Source: Clostridium magnum DSM 2767
GTDB lineage: Bacteria > Bacillota > Clostridia > Clostridiales > Clostridiaceae
Direction of reading: 5' to 3'
Assembly: GCF_001623875.1 (NCBI RefSeq)
Contig: NZ_LWAE01000004.1
Span: forward strand, 372,001-436,000
DNA: 64,000 bases
Part shown: positions 51,872 to 59,995 of the stretch, in pieces
Numbering within the stretch: the first letter of the stretch is position 1
Layout: the number at the start of each line of letters is the position of its first letter
Program-made: the position numbers and the translations under genes
Notes under the pieces: generated by a model
The model's input: only the letters and a program-made list of their open reading frames with translations
Database searches by the model: none
Told to the model about the DNA's origin: nothing

Positions 51872-52690
51872 TTAACAGAATTCAACTCTAAGATTATTAT
51901 TGTAAATATAATCTTTAGCTAGAGGAGTAATTATTGTCCCCTTATTTAACCTAATCACACCATCCTCTAAAGTGTGGTTAATATCTTTTACTGTCAAAAT
52001 AGAAGAATTAAATATAATTCTTTCTTCTTTTTTGTTTTCAATAAGCTTGTTTTGTCTGGCTATATTTTCCTTTTTATTGCTTTCAGTATATCTCTCCGGA
52101 ATATCAACTTTTTTCTTATCAAAAGGTTGAAGTGATGATTTGTAAAATTTATCCTGAATAGTTTCTCTAAATTCACTTGAGTCAATAAATTTAACCCCAA
52201 AACTATCTAATATTTTCTCATGATTTGAAAGCATTGAATTGTAAGCTAAATTACTTGAAAATCCTTCAGAAATGTTAATGGAATTTTGGGAATCATAGCT
52301 ATCTCTCACAGCAATAATTTCTTTACTAAGCATTATTGCTCGTGCTATACCAATTGTGATAAGGTTATCTTCTATTCCTAGAGCCACTTTACTTAAGGTA
52401 TTCCTTGTAAGTATAGGAATCAGGATAAACTCCGAGCTCCTTATAGTCTCATTTAACTTATCTTGCGAGTCTATAATTCTACCTTTTAATTTTTCTATTA
52501 ATCTTTTATCTATAACTGATGCTGCTGCCTCCGACATGACTATGTTATAATCTATTAATTCAAAATCTGATAACGTGCTTATCAGACTTTCTGCATTAAC
52601 CTTGCCTCCACTTATAAAAATTAATATCTTTTTATTAATTAATGGCAATATTTGTCTAACTATACTTTTTATTATTTCTTCCATATTCAT
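51872..52690 (-). CDS. Microcompartment-associated flavoprotein-like protein
   Basis: A 272-residue protein. The N-terminus MNMEEIIKSIVRQILPLINK is amphipathic and could be an encapsulation helix. The next part (KILIFISGGKVNAESL, NIVMSEAAASVIDKRLIEKL, FILIPILTRNTLSKVALGIEDNL) resembles the Flavoprotein family (pfam02441). A polar linker follows, and the C-terminus NKGTIITPLAKDYIYNNNLRVEF is a tail also seen in other BMC proteins. The reaction is not known. It is encoded between pduP and eutJ, so it probably acts in the lumen. Confidence 0.75.
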   Translation of the reverse strand: MNMEEIIKSIVRQILPLINKKILIFISGGKVNAESLISTLSDFELIDYNIVMSEAAASVIDKRLIEKLKGRIIDSQDKLNETIRSSEFILIPILTRNTLSKVALGIEDNLITIGIARAIMLSKEIIAVRDSYDSQNSINISEGFSSNLAYNSMLSNHEKILDSFGVKFIDSSEFRETIQDKFYKSSLQPFDKKKVDIPERYTESNKKENIARQNKLIENKKEERIIFNSSILTVKDINHTLEDGVIRLNKGTIITPLAKDYIYNNNLRVEFC

Positions 52691-52704
52691 AATAGCGCCC
52701 CATT

Positions 52705-53550
52705 CTAGATATTGCTTATAGCAATTCCAATTGGTGTTACAAGTAAGGGATTATATGGCTTTATTGATTTTATTGAAGTATATTTTTGGAAAACACTTTC
52801 TAGCCCTTTAAGACAGCAGGTTCCTCCAACCAGGTAAATACACTCCACATAAAATCCATTTATGCTTCTTAAAACTATATCTGCCATTTTTTCAATTACT
52901 GGTGTAACAAGTGGAAAAACCATATTATAGTTATTAGGATCTAATTTGTATTTCTCTGCATTTTCAAAGGATATATTGAAGTTTCCTGCAGTAACAAGAG
53001 TAAGATGAGTTCCTCCAGTTGGTTCATCTGCTGAAAAGACAACTTTTCCATCTTCTAATACTGATATACCTGTGGTACCACCACCAATGTCAACAACAGC
53101 TCCATTTTTAGTATTAAGAACTTTTGCTGCTGCCTCAGGTTCGTCTATAACATTAGTAACCTGAAAGCCAGATGCTTCAACAACATTTTTAATAACCTTG
53201 ACATTTCCTTTAATTATTCCTGGAGGTATAGCAGTTGCTGCATAATTAAGTTCTAGATTGAGCTTTTTTTCTACTCTTTCTTTAAGTTCTTTCACAATAT
53301 TTACTGCTCCAATGTAATCTACTACTATACCATCCTTTACTACTCTAGCTGATTTTAAAGCACAAGCTATAGGTCTATTCTCTTTATCTAAAACCGTTAT
53401 AACAATATTGGATGTCCCTAAGTCCACTCCCACTTTTATATCACTTTTAGTTAACTTTTTAATGATATTTTCACTATTTTTAAAATTTAAATTTTCATCT
53501 AAAATTTTATCTTCCATATCTTTTATAACTTTATTTGCACTTTCCAACAT
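52705..53550 (-). CDS. eutJ: EutJ-like chaperone of the microcompartment
   Basis: A 281-residue ASKHA-fold protein related to DnaK's ATPase domain. It has phosphate 1 VGVDLGTSNIVITVL near residue 42, AATAIPPGI, phosphate 2 VVDIGGGTTGISVL, and adenosine motif YLVGGTCCLKGL. EutJ-type proteins are thought to aid reactivation or assembly of BMC enzymes. A 40-residue N-terminal helix precedes the domain. The ATG at 53550 has AGGTGAT upstream; a GTG three codons earlier overlaps it. Confidence 0.9.
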   Translation of the reverse strand: MLESANKVIKDMEDKILDENLNFKNSENIIKKLTKSDIKVGVDLGTSNIVITVLDKENRPIACALKSARVVKDGIVVDYIGAVNIVKELKERVEKKLNLELNYAATAIPPGIIKGNVKVIKNVVEASGFQVTNVIDEPEAAAKVLNTKNGAVVDIGGGTTGISVLEDGKVVFSADEPTGGTHLTLVTAGNFNISFENAEKYKLDPNNYNMVFPLVTPVIEKMADIVLRSINGFYVECIYLVGGTCCLKGLESVFQKYTSIKSIKPYNPLLVTPIGIAISNI

Positions 53551-53555
53551 AGCTA

Positions 53556-54206
53556 TCACCTATTTTTACCTGTAATCCTTACTAAATCTTTGTTTTTTAT
53601 TTCTGTAGCATTTGCCTCATCTGTATCTACATGCATTTCCAGGTCAGAATCCTCAGTTACTCTTATAAGTACATTATTAAATACCACTTTTCTTTCCCCT
53701 AAGGTTTCTACATCTACCAAATCATTATCTTTAACTCCAAATAACTGTGATTGTTTCTCAGTCATATGTATGTGCCTTTTTGCACATATTACATTTTCAT
53801 TGAATACTTTCATTCCCTTAGGTCCGATTACACATAAAGAAGCTGATCCAGATATGTTTCCTGAATTTCTTACTGGTGCCTTTATCCCTAAGCTAAAGGC
53901 ATCCGTTTTAGATATTTCAATTTGGCTATATTTCCTTACGGGACCAAGAATTCTTACGTTAGTAAAGCAACCCCTCGGTCCCGCAATACATACAGTCTCT
54001 TCAGCTGCAAATTGTCCTGGTTGGCTTAATTCTTTTTTTATAGTAAGTTTATACCCATTGCCAAACAAAGTATCTAAATCCTCCTGAGTTAGATGAATAT
54101 GTCTATTAGACACTCCAACAGGTATACATAAGCTCCTATCCTTGATTTTTGATTTTTTAATTATTTCCCAAACTATGTCTTTTACAAGCATATCATTTAG
54201 CTTCAT
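53556..54206 (-). CDS. pduL: Phosphate propanoyltransferase PduL
   Basis: A 216-residue PduL, converting propionyl-CoA and phosphate to propionyl phosphate. The start at 54206 follows GGAGGTGAT. The first 16 residues [16 protein letters not shown] form an amphipathic encapsulation helix. The zinc site His residues lie in [17 protein letters not shown] and [12 protein letters not shown]. The duplicated PduL beta-barrel repeats are visible ([29 protein letters not shown]). Confidence 0.96.
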   Translation of the reverse strand: MKLNDMLVKDIVWEIIKKSKIKDRSLCIPVGVSNRHIHLTQEDLDTLFGNGYKLTIKKELSQPGQFAAEETVCIAGPRGCFTNVRILGPVRKYSQIEISKTDAFSLGIKAPVRNSGNISGSASLCVIGPKGMKVFNENVICAKRHIHMTEKQSQLFGVKDNDLVDVETLGERKVVFNNVLIRVTEDSDLEMHVDTDEANATEIKNKDLVRITGKNR

Positions 54207-54951
54207 AACTTGTATCACCTCCAATATTATCCATTTTATCTTTGTAATGCATACATAAATTTTTAGGTTGTCCTCTTTTTCTTAAACACATTGGATCATG
54301 GCACAAATTACAACTAATCTCTTTTTTATCTTCTAATTGTTGATTTTCTTCAACTAATTCATTATCTGTATTATCGGTATCATTGCTATTTTCAATCTCA
54401 GCTTTAACCTTACCACTTTTAATCATGCCTATATCTATGACTGTACTTATTTCCTGTACATCTTCAACATCTTTATTATTATCTTTATTGTCCTTTTTCT
54501 CAGATATAAAAATATCCTCATTTACCCTCTCACTACAGGTTGAAGTCTCATTATTATTTACTTCATCCGGATCTAAAACTTCCTCGTTATTTTCTACTTT
54601 ATTAGAAAACTCCATTTCTCCTTCATTTTTATAACTATTCTCACTGTCCTCTACTTTAGTCTTAGATACTACTTGTTTAGTTGGCTCCGATTCAACCATT
54701 GCACTAATTCCTTTAGCTGGTCTTGGAATAACTAAAGCAGCTACTAATTGATCTTGAACTATATCCCTTGCCTTAGCAGCATCGATTGCAGACTTGACTG
54801 CACCTACGTCGCCTTCTACCTTTACGGTTATCAGTGCTCCATTTGTAAGTTCATAACCTATTAGATTAACATTTGCTGACTTAAGACATGTATCGGCTGC
54901 TTCAATAGCTGCAACCTTTCCCACAACTTCTATAAATCCAAGTGCCTGCAT
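54193..54951 (-). CDS. pduK: PduK-like BMC-H shell protein with long acidic linker and Cys-rich tail
   Basis: A 252-residue protein (from the ATG at 54951). A canonical BMC domain covers about residues 1-80 ([46 protein letters not shown]). A linker of about 125 residues follows, rich in Asp, Glu, Asn and Lys. The tail has [20 protein letters not shown] and MHY, giving four Cys and a His for a metal or Fe-S site, as in PduK. The linker is much longer than in Salmonella PduK (about 160 residues in total). It overlaps pduL by 14 bases. Confidence 0.88.
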   Translation of the reverse strand: MQALGFIEVVGKVAAIEAADTCLKSANVNLIGYELTNGALITVKVEGDVGAVKSAIDAAKARDIVQDQLVAALVIPRPAKGISAMVESEPTKQVVSKTKVEDSENSYKNEGEMEFSNKVENNEEVLDPDEVNNNETSTCSERVNEDIFISEKKDNKDNNKDVEDVQEISTVIDIGMIKSGKVKAEIENSNDTDNTDNELVEENQQLEDKKEISCNLCHDPMCLRKRGQPKNLCMHYKDKMDNIGGDTSYEAK

Positions 54952-55046
54952 CTTTGTTGACACCACCTTTGTTTACTTCAACTTAAAACTTTTTTACATG
55001 AATAACTAAACCTAATGATTACAACTATTTTAGTATTATATATTTT

Positions 55047-55099
55047 TAAAACATCCTTTTTACGCAATTTACATAAATTTAGTTGAAAAGGATGTTTTA
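55047..55099 (-). terminator. Partial terminator/attenuator between pduB and pduK
   Basis: Stem TAAAACATCCTTTT / AAAAGGATGTTTTA with a 25-base loop in the 200-base gap after pduB. It may let only part of the transcripts continue, giving more PduA and PduB than downstream proteins. Confidence 0.6.
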
Positions 55100-55168
55100 T
55101 TTTAAAATTAGATTTCCATTTATGATTTTAATTAAACGTTCTCACATTGCCCATATGTTATATGTATT

Positions 55169-56047
55169 TTAAATATAAGGCTTTGTGGTTGAAACAGGAT
55201 TTTGTCCCATAGATTTTAATATTCCTATTCCTACTTCTCTAGCTGCTATTACTGACTGCCTAACAGCCCCTGAATCTCCTGTTATTGTTATAATAATTTC
55301 GTTTGAGTGTGCTGTACCATCATTCGGGCTTGCATAAGTAACTAATTCTACATTAGCAGTTTTCATTGCAGTATCTGCCATAACCAAACCTACTGCTGCT
55401 GGTGCTCCTACAATTATTCCGAAAGATTTTCCAAGTGGAGCTCCAAAGGCCTTTTCAAGTGCAAGACTTGCTCTAGCAGTATAATGAAGCTCTACATGTC
55501 CTGCATCACAACCATATACATCACCAAAAGTTCTTTCTACATCTTTTAATGTAACTTCAACAGCTCTTCTTGCATCCGATACATCTTCAGAAGCAAAAAT
55601 TATAAGTGATCCATGTCCTGCTCCACCTTTTGTATCCCTTGCAAGCTCTATTGCCACAATTTCAGTATTTGTTGCCTTTACAGCCTCATCTGCGGCCATA
55701 ATATGAGGACCAGCACCTGTTCTTGCGCTTACAATTCCTAATGAACGATACTTAGGATCTAATTTCATTTTCTCATGAAGATATCCATCAATATTAGCTA
55801 TAACTAAACCAACTGTATCTCCAATAGCACATCCTACATATTCTGTTATCGTAGGTATATCATTTACCATATGAACTCCCCTCTTTTCCTCTTTTTCTAT
55901 TAATTTTTCTTCTTGTAACTCAGATTTAAGATTTTCTATGCTATTTATTTCAGTTGCGGTACTCTTTATCAAATCACTATTTGAGCTTTCTATATTTATT
56001 TTCTTTCTAAGCTCTTCCAAAACCTTATTAATTATCTCTTGATCCAT
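55169..56047 (-). CDS. pduB: Tandem BMC-domain shell protein PduB, with internal start
   Basis: A 292-residue BMC-T shell protein. Two BMC domains follow VGCAIGDTVGLVIANIDGYL (about residues 70-165) and FGIIVGAPAAVGLVMADTAM (about 185-285). The first 59 residues are a charged helical extension (IINKVLEELRKKIN) like the PduB segment that binds cargo. A second start at 55870 (residue 60, MVNDIP) has a strong GAGGGGAG site, so a shorter PduB' form is probably made as in Salmonella. Confidence 0.94.
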   Translation of the reverse strand: MDQEIINKVLEELRKKINIESSNSDLIKSTATEINSIENLKSELQEEKLIEKEEKRGVHMVNDIPTITEYVGCAIGDTVGLVIANIDGYLHEKMKLDPKYRSLGIVSARTGAGPHIMAADEAVKATNTEIVAIELARDTKGGAGHGSLIIFASEDVSDARRAVEVTLKDVERTFGDVYGCDAGHVELHYTARASLALEKAFGAPLGKSFGIIVGAPAAVGLVMADTAMKTANVELVTYASPNDGTAHSNEIIITITGDSGAVRQSVIAAREVGIGILKSMGQNPVSTTKPYI

Positions 56048-56069
56048 TTTTTCACCTCAAAACCTCTAA

Positions 56070-56351
56070 TTATTTTGACAATGAAGGTAATATTTTTTCT
56101 ACATCTGTATGTGGTCTTGGAATTACATGTACTGAAATAACTTCCCCTACTCTCTTAGCTGAAGCAACACCAGCATCAGTAGCAGCTTTAACAGCTCCAA
56201 CATCCCCTCTTACCATAACAGTTACAAGTCCTGATCCTATTTTGTCATATCCTATTAAAGCAACATTTGCTGCCTTAACCATTGAATCTGCAGCCTCTAC
56301 AGCAGCTACTAATCCCTTAGTTTCTATCATTCCCAATGCTTCTTGTCCCAT
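56070..56351 (-). CDS. pduA: BMC-H hexameric shell protein PduA
   Basis: A 93-residue single BMC-domain protein, the main facet tile. It has [51 protein letters not shown] and VHVIPRPH. The pore-loop sequence is KIGSG, as in PduA/PduJ. It is the first gene of the long operon running to 46011. It is the only plain BMC-H gene in the window. GGAGGTG precedes the ATG. Confidence 0.96.
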   Translation of the reverse strand: MGQEALGMIETKGLVAAVEAADSMVKAANVALIGYDKIGSGLVTVMVRGDVGAVKAATDAGVASAKRVGEVISVHVIPRPHTDVEKILPSLSK

Positions 56352-56440
56352 AAAATCGCACCTCCATAAGTTTTAATATTTTTTATAATCAAGTTTGCAA
56401 TTTAATTTTATTACCAAACTGATTGAAATTTTTTAATAAA

Positions 56441-56494
56441 TTCGACTCCATTTTGTACAATATATATTTATATATGTTGTATTATTTTGATGTG
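56441..56494 (-). promoter_or_regulatory. Shared 53-bp element upstream of pduA (copy 1)
   Basis: From TTCGACT (56441) to TATTTTGATGT (56493), this sequence matches 62662-62714 upstream of the dehydratase gene at 43 of 53 positions without gaps. It lies 90 bases before the pduA start. The direct sub-repeats ATTTTGTAC and ATTTTGATGT suggest an AraC-type activator site, probably for the response regulator at 58096. Confidence 0.75.
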
Positions 56495-56787
56495 TTAGGA
56501 ATTTGTTATATTTTTATATTAATTAGTTAATTTTCTTGTAAAGCAATACATTAAATATTATAATTTTATTAAATACTAAAAAACTTTACTTTAGTAGTAC
56601 GATTGATTAAATGTTAATTTTTTAACTTGTTTGGTTGTTTTGAAAATACCTTTAATAAATTTTATTTTCTCTAACTTTCAAATCATATGATTTTTAAAAC
56701 ATTCTTAGATTTTACAAATACATATATAAATTAGACTTCTAAGCAATTTACCTATTTACAAGATTTCTTTTTACGGAGGATATACAA

Positions 56788-57999
56788 ATGAATTCATTAA
56801 AAGATCTTAAGTTTAGTGACATTATTGATATAAACACTCTAAAGGATATTCAAGATAAATTAGCTAAAATAGTTGTATTTTCTGCAATTACAGTAGATAT
56901 TCATGGCATTCCAGTATGTAATGAAAATAATTTCACTCCATTTTGTAAGCTTATTCGTTCCTCACCAAAAGGATGTAAAAACTGTATCTCCTGTGATTCA
57001 CAAGCAGGTTTTTTAGCTATGCAAGCTAAAAAACCTAGAGTTTATACCTGTCATACAGGACTTATAGATTGTGCTGCACCTATAATAGTAAACGATGTTT
57101 ATCTAGGTTCTGTATTAGGTGGTCAAGTTCTATTAAAGGGACAACAAACAAGAGACACCCTAGACTTAAAAAGAATTTCTGAAGAATATGAAATTCCCCT
57201 AGAAAAATTAAAAGAAGCTGCTGAGCTCATAGAAATTGTTGAAAGTGATTATCTACAGAATTATGTTGAATTTTATAACTTTCTTGCAAACTATATTGCT
57301 CAAATGGGGCTTCATACTCTTACTCAAGAAAAATTATTAAAAGAAAGTGAAGAGAAAATCAAGCTTGAACAACATGCCAAGAAGATGCAATTAAAAACTA
57401 TACAAGCTCAAATCAATCCTCACTTTCTATTTAACACTTTAAATACAATAGCAAGAATGGCTCTAGTTGAAGATGCTCCTACAACAGAAGAGCTAATATA
57501 TAACCTCTCTGATTTATTAAGATATAACTTAAGAAACTCAGAAGAATTTCCTAAACTTGAAGCTGAAATTGCTAATATAAAAAGATATCTTTTTATCCAA
57601 ACTTTAAGGTATAGCGATAGAATAACTTATGAAATTAACATAGAAGAATCTCTTAATGAATGTAGAATTCCAACTATGATTCTTCAGCCACTTGTTGAAA
57701 ATTCCCTTGTTCATGGTCTTGAAACAAAAAAAGAGGGTGGAAAAATAACTATAAAGGGCAGCTCTAATTCAAAAAAAGATATGTTAATTGAAATAAGTGA
57801 TAACGGCAAAGGAATTCATAGTAGTATACTAAATTTATTGAATAACGTAAAAGATCTATCTGATAGTGGTTTAGGTATAGGACTTCAAAATACTGATAGT
57901 AGACTTAAACATTATTTTGGTAAGGATTATGGTCTTAAAATAGAAAGTGAACCTGGTGTTGGAACAAAAGTATGTGTATGTATCCCAAAGCTTAAATAA
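56788..57999 (+). CDS. PocR-domain sensor histidine kinase
   Basis: A 403-residue soluble sensor kinase without membrane spans. Residues about 10-170 form a PocR ligand-binding domain with its Cys cluster (FCKLIRSSPKGCKNCISC, YTCHTGLIDCAAPI), a domain tied to propanediol and other small diol sensing. A short coiled region (residues 185-205) leads to a LytS/YesM-type His_kinase domain with the phospho-His in AQINPHFLFNTLNTIARM and an HATPase with LQPLVENSLVHGL and DNGKGI. It is divergent from the shell operon and pairs with the response regulator downstream. Confidence 0.92.
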   Translation: MNSLKDLKFSDIIDINTLKDIQDKLAKIVVFSAITVDIHGIPVCNENNFTPFCKLIRSSPKGCKNCISCDSQAGFLAMQAKKPRVYTCHTGLIDCAAPIIVNDVYLGSVLGGQVLLKGQQTRDTLDLKRISEEYEIPLEKLKEAAELIEIVESDYLQNYVEFYNFLANYIAQMGLHTLTQEKLLKESEEKIKLEQHAKKMQLKTIQAQINPHFLFNTLNTIARMALVEDAPTTEELIYNLSDLLRYNLRNSEEFPKLEAEIANIKRYLFIQTLRYSDRITYEINIEESLNECRIPTMILQPLVENSLVHGLETKKEGGKITIKGSSNSKKDMLIEISDNGKGIHSSILNLLNNVKDLSDSGLGIGLQNTDSRLKHYFGKDYGLKIESEPGVGTKVCVCIPKLK

Positions 58000-58095
58000 T
58001 AACTCTTATTATTTAAGATAAAGATATTAATTAAATTTTCGCTATATTGTTCCAATAAATTTTATAATATTTTAACTAAGAAGGTGATGATTAAG

Positions 58096-58842
58096 GTGTA
58101 TAAACTTATGATAGTAGAGGATGAACCTCTTGAGAGAAGAGCGTTAAGAATAATACTACAAAGAGAATTCTTTAATATTGATATTAAAGAAGATTCTAAA
58201 AACGGCGAAGAAGCAGTATTAAATGCCAAGATTTATAAACCTGATATAATTCTTATGGATATAAAAATGCCTGAAAAAACTGGTCTAGATGCTCAAAAAG
58301 AAATAATTAATTTTCTACCAAACACTAAAACAATTATAATGACAGCCTATGGAGAATTTGACTATGCACAAACTGCAATAAAATATGGGGTAATAGATTA
58401 TTTATTAAAACCTGTACGACCATCTGATTTAAAAGCTTCCGTATATAAAGCTCTTAAATCTATAGAGAATATTGACTCTACAAAAATAGCTAATTTAAAG
58501 TCTAAGGAAATTTCTGAAAATACTATAAAAGCTGCAATAAAATATATTCATAACAACTATACACAAGATATAAAATTAAATACTGTAGCGAATTTTGTGC
58601 ACTTAAACCCTCAGTACCTAAGTAGATATTTCAAACAAAAAATAGGAGTAACCTTTACTCAATATGTTACAAATTTAAGACTTGAAAATGCTAAAAGGCT
58701 GTTAGTTAATACAGATAAGTCTATAACACAAATTGCCATGGAAGTGGGCTACACTGATGTTGCATATTTCAGCAAAGTATTTTTTAAAAATGAAAATAAA
58801 TCACCTTATAAATTTAAAATGGGTTACTGCAGTAATACTTAA
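58096..58842 (+). CDS. AraC-type response regulator of the microcompartment locus
   Basis: A 248-residue YesN-like regulator. The receiver domain (VYKLMIVEDEPLERRAL at the N-terminus, phospho-Asp in IILMDIKMPEKTG, TAYGEFDYAQTAI, LLKPVRP) is followed by a C-terminal AraC double helix-turn-helix (LNTVANFVHLNPQYLSRYFK, ITQIAMEVGYTDVAYFSKVF). A GTG at 58096 has AAGAAGGTG nine bases upstream; an earlier GTG or ATG at 58084/58087 is too close to that site. It probably activates both pduA and the dehydratase gene through the shared 53-bp element. Confidence 0.92.
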   Translation: MYKLMIVEDEPLERRALRIILQREFFNIDIKEDSKNGEEAVLNAKIYKPDIILMDIKMPEKTGLDAQKEIINFLPNTKTIIMTAYGEFDYAQTAIKYGVIDYLLKPVRPSDLKASVYKALKSIENIDSTKIANLKSKEISENTIKAAIKYIHNNYTQDIKLNTVANFVHLNPQYLSRYFKQKIGVTFTQYVTNLRLENAKRLLVNTDKSITQIAMEVGYTDVAYFSKVFFKNENKSPYKFKMGYCSNT

Positions 58843-58862
58843 ATTTTACTGCTCAATTAATA

Positions 58863-58903
58863 GGAGAAGTGTATTAAAATGCTGCATTTTAATACACTTC
58901 TTA
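58863..58903. terminator. Bidirectional terminator between regulator and activase genes
   Basis: Stem AGAAGTGTATTAAAATG / CATTTTAATACACTTCT with a 3-base loop, between converging genes. Confidence 0.85.
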
Positions 58904-58921
58904 GTTATATAACCTTTAAAC

Positions 58922-59854
58922 TTAGTCAATTCCGCCAACTTTACATATTAGTCCACATTTTTTTACTAGGTCTTTAAGATTATTTATTTCTTCTTTGGTA
59001 GGTGGCTGTAAATCCTTCATTATATAATTATACCCTAAGTATTCATACTTATTTTGACCAAGACGATGATAAGGCAAGAGATGCAATTCTTTAACACTTT
59101 TAAGACTAGCTGCAAAATTAGCTGTAGCTTTTATATTCTTCTCATCACTATTAACTCCCGGAATAACTGGGACTCTTATTATTAACGGAGCTCCAAACTG
59201 GGCTATTAATTTTGCGTTTTGTAATATTAAATCGTTAGACTGCCCTATATATTCTAAATGTTTATTTGGATCCATATGCTTAATATCAAGCATAACTAAA
59301 TCAAGCCAGGGTAGTATTCTTTCTAAAACACTTGGATTTGTAAAGGCTGTCGTTTCAATGGCTGTGTGCCAATTATTTTCTTTACAGCCTTTTAGTAATT
59401 CTTCAGCAAACTCAGGTTGAGCTGTTACTTCTCCTCCTGATAAGGTAATACCACCACCAGAACGTCTATAATATATGTTGTCCTTTTTCAATTCTATTAA
59501 TAATTCCCTTACGGTTCTCATACTTCCTGCTAAATTTAAAGCTCCAGCATAACAACTCTCAACACATTTGCCACACTTAACACATTTATTCTGATCAACT
59601 CTAGAAGGAAGATTAAAATCTATTGCCCCCTTACTACAAATTTCATAGCATTTTTTACATCCTATACAATTATGTGGAATAAACATTACTTGTGGTTCCA
59701 TACACTGAGATTCTGGATTACTACACCAACGACAAGACAATGGACATCCCTTAAAAAAAACTATTGTACGAATTCCTGGTCCATCATGAACAGAAAATCT
59801 CTGTATATCAAAAATAACACCTTTTTTATTTAAATTTACTTGATGTTTCAACAT
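58922..59854 (-). CDS. Glycyl-radical enzyme activase (radical SAM)
   Basis: A 310-residue radical-SAM activating enzyme that installs the glycyl radical on the dehydratase. The SAM-cluster motif is FFKGCPLSCRWCSNPES (CxxxCxxC). It is followed by two ferredoxin-type clusters, CIGCKKCYEICSKGA and CVKCGKCVESCYAGA, the insert typical of activases for diol dehydratase-type enzymes. GGGITLSGGEVTAQPEFAEELL is the SAM-binding region. It follows the dehydratase in the same operon with GGAGGG upstream. Confidence 0.95.
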   Translation of the reverse strand: MLKHQVNLNKKGVIFDIQRFSVHDGPGIRTIVFFKGCPLSCRWCSNPESQCMEPQVMFIPHNCIGCKKCYEICSKGAIDFNLPSRVDQNKCVKCGKCVESCYAGALNLAGSMRTVRELLIELKKDNIYYRRSGGGITLSGGEVTAQPEFAEELLKGCKENNWHTAIETTAFTNPSVLERILPWLDLVMLDIKHMDPNKHLEYIGQSNDLILQNAKLIAQFGAPLIIRVPVIPGVNSDEKNIKATANFAASLKSVKELHLLPYHRLGQNKYEYLGYNYIMKDLQPPTKEEINNLKDLVKKCGLICKVGGID

Positions 59855-59995
59855 AACGTTCCCTCCTATAAAAAGTTCTTCTACAAAAAAATTCTACAAA
59901 TATTTCTACCTTTACTAATTGAATAAATAAGTCTTATTTAAAAAATGAGGAAGTAGTTGAAAAACTCTTCCTCACTGTATAATGAACTAATCTAA

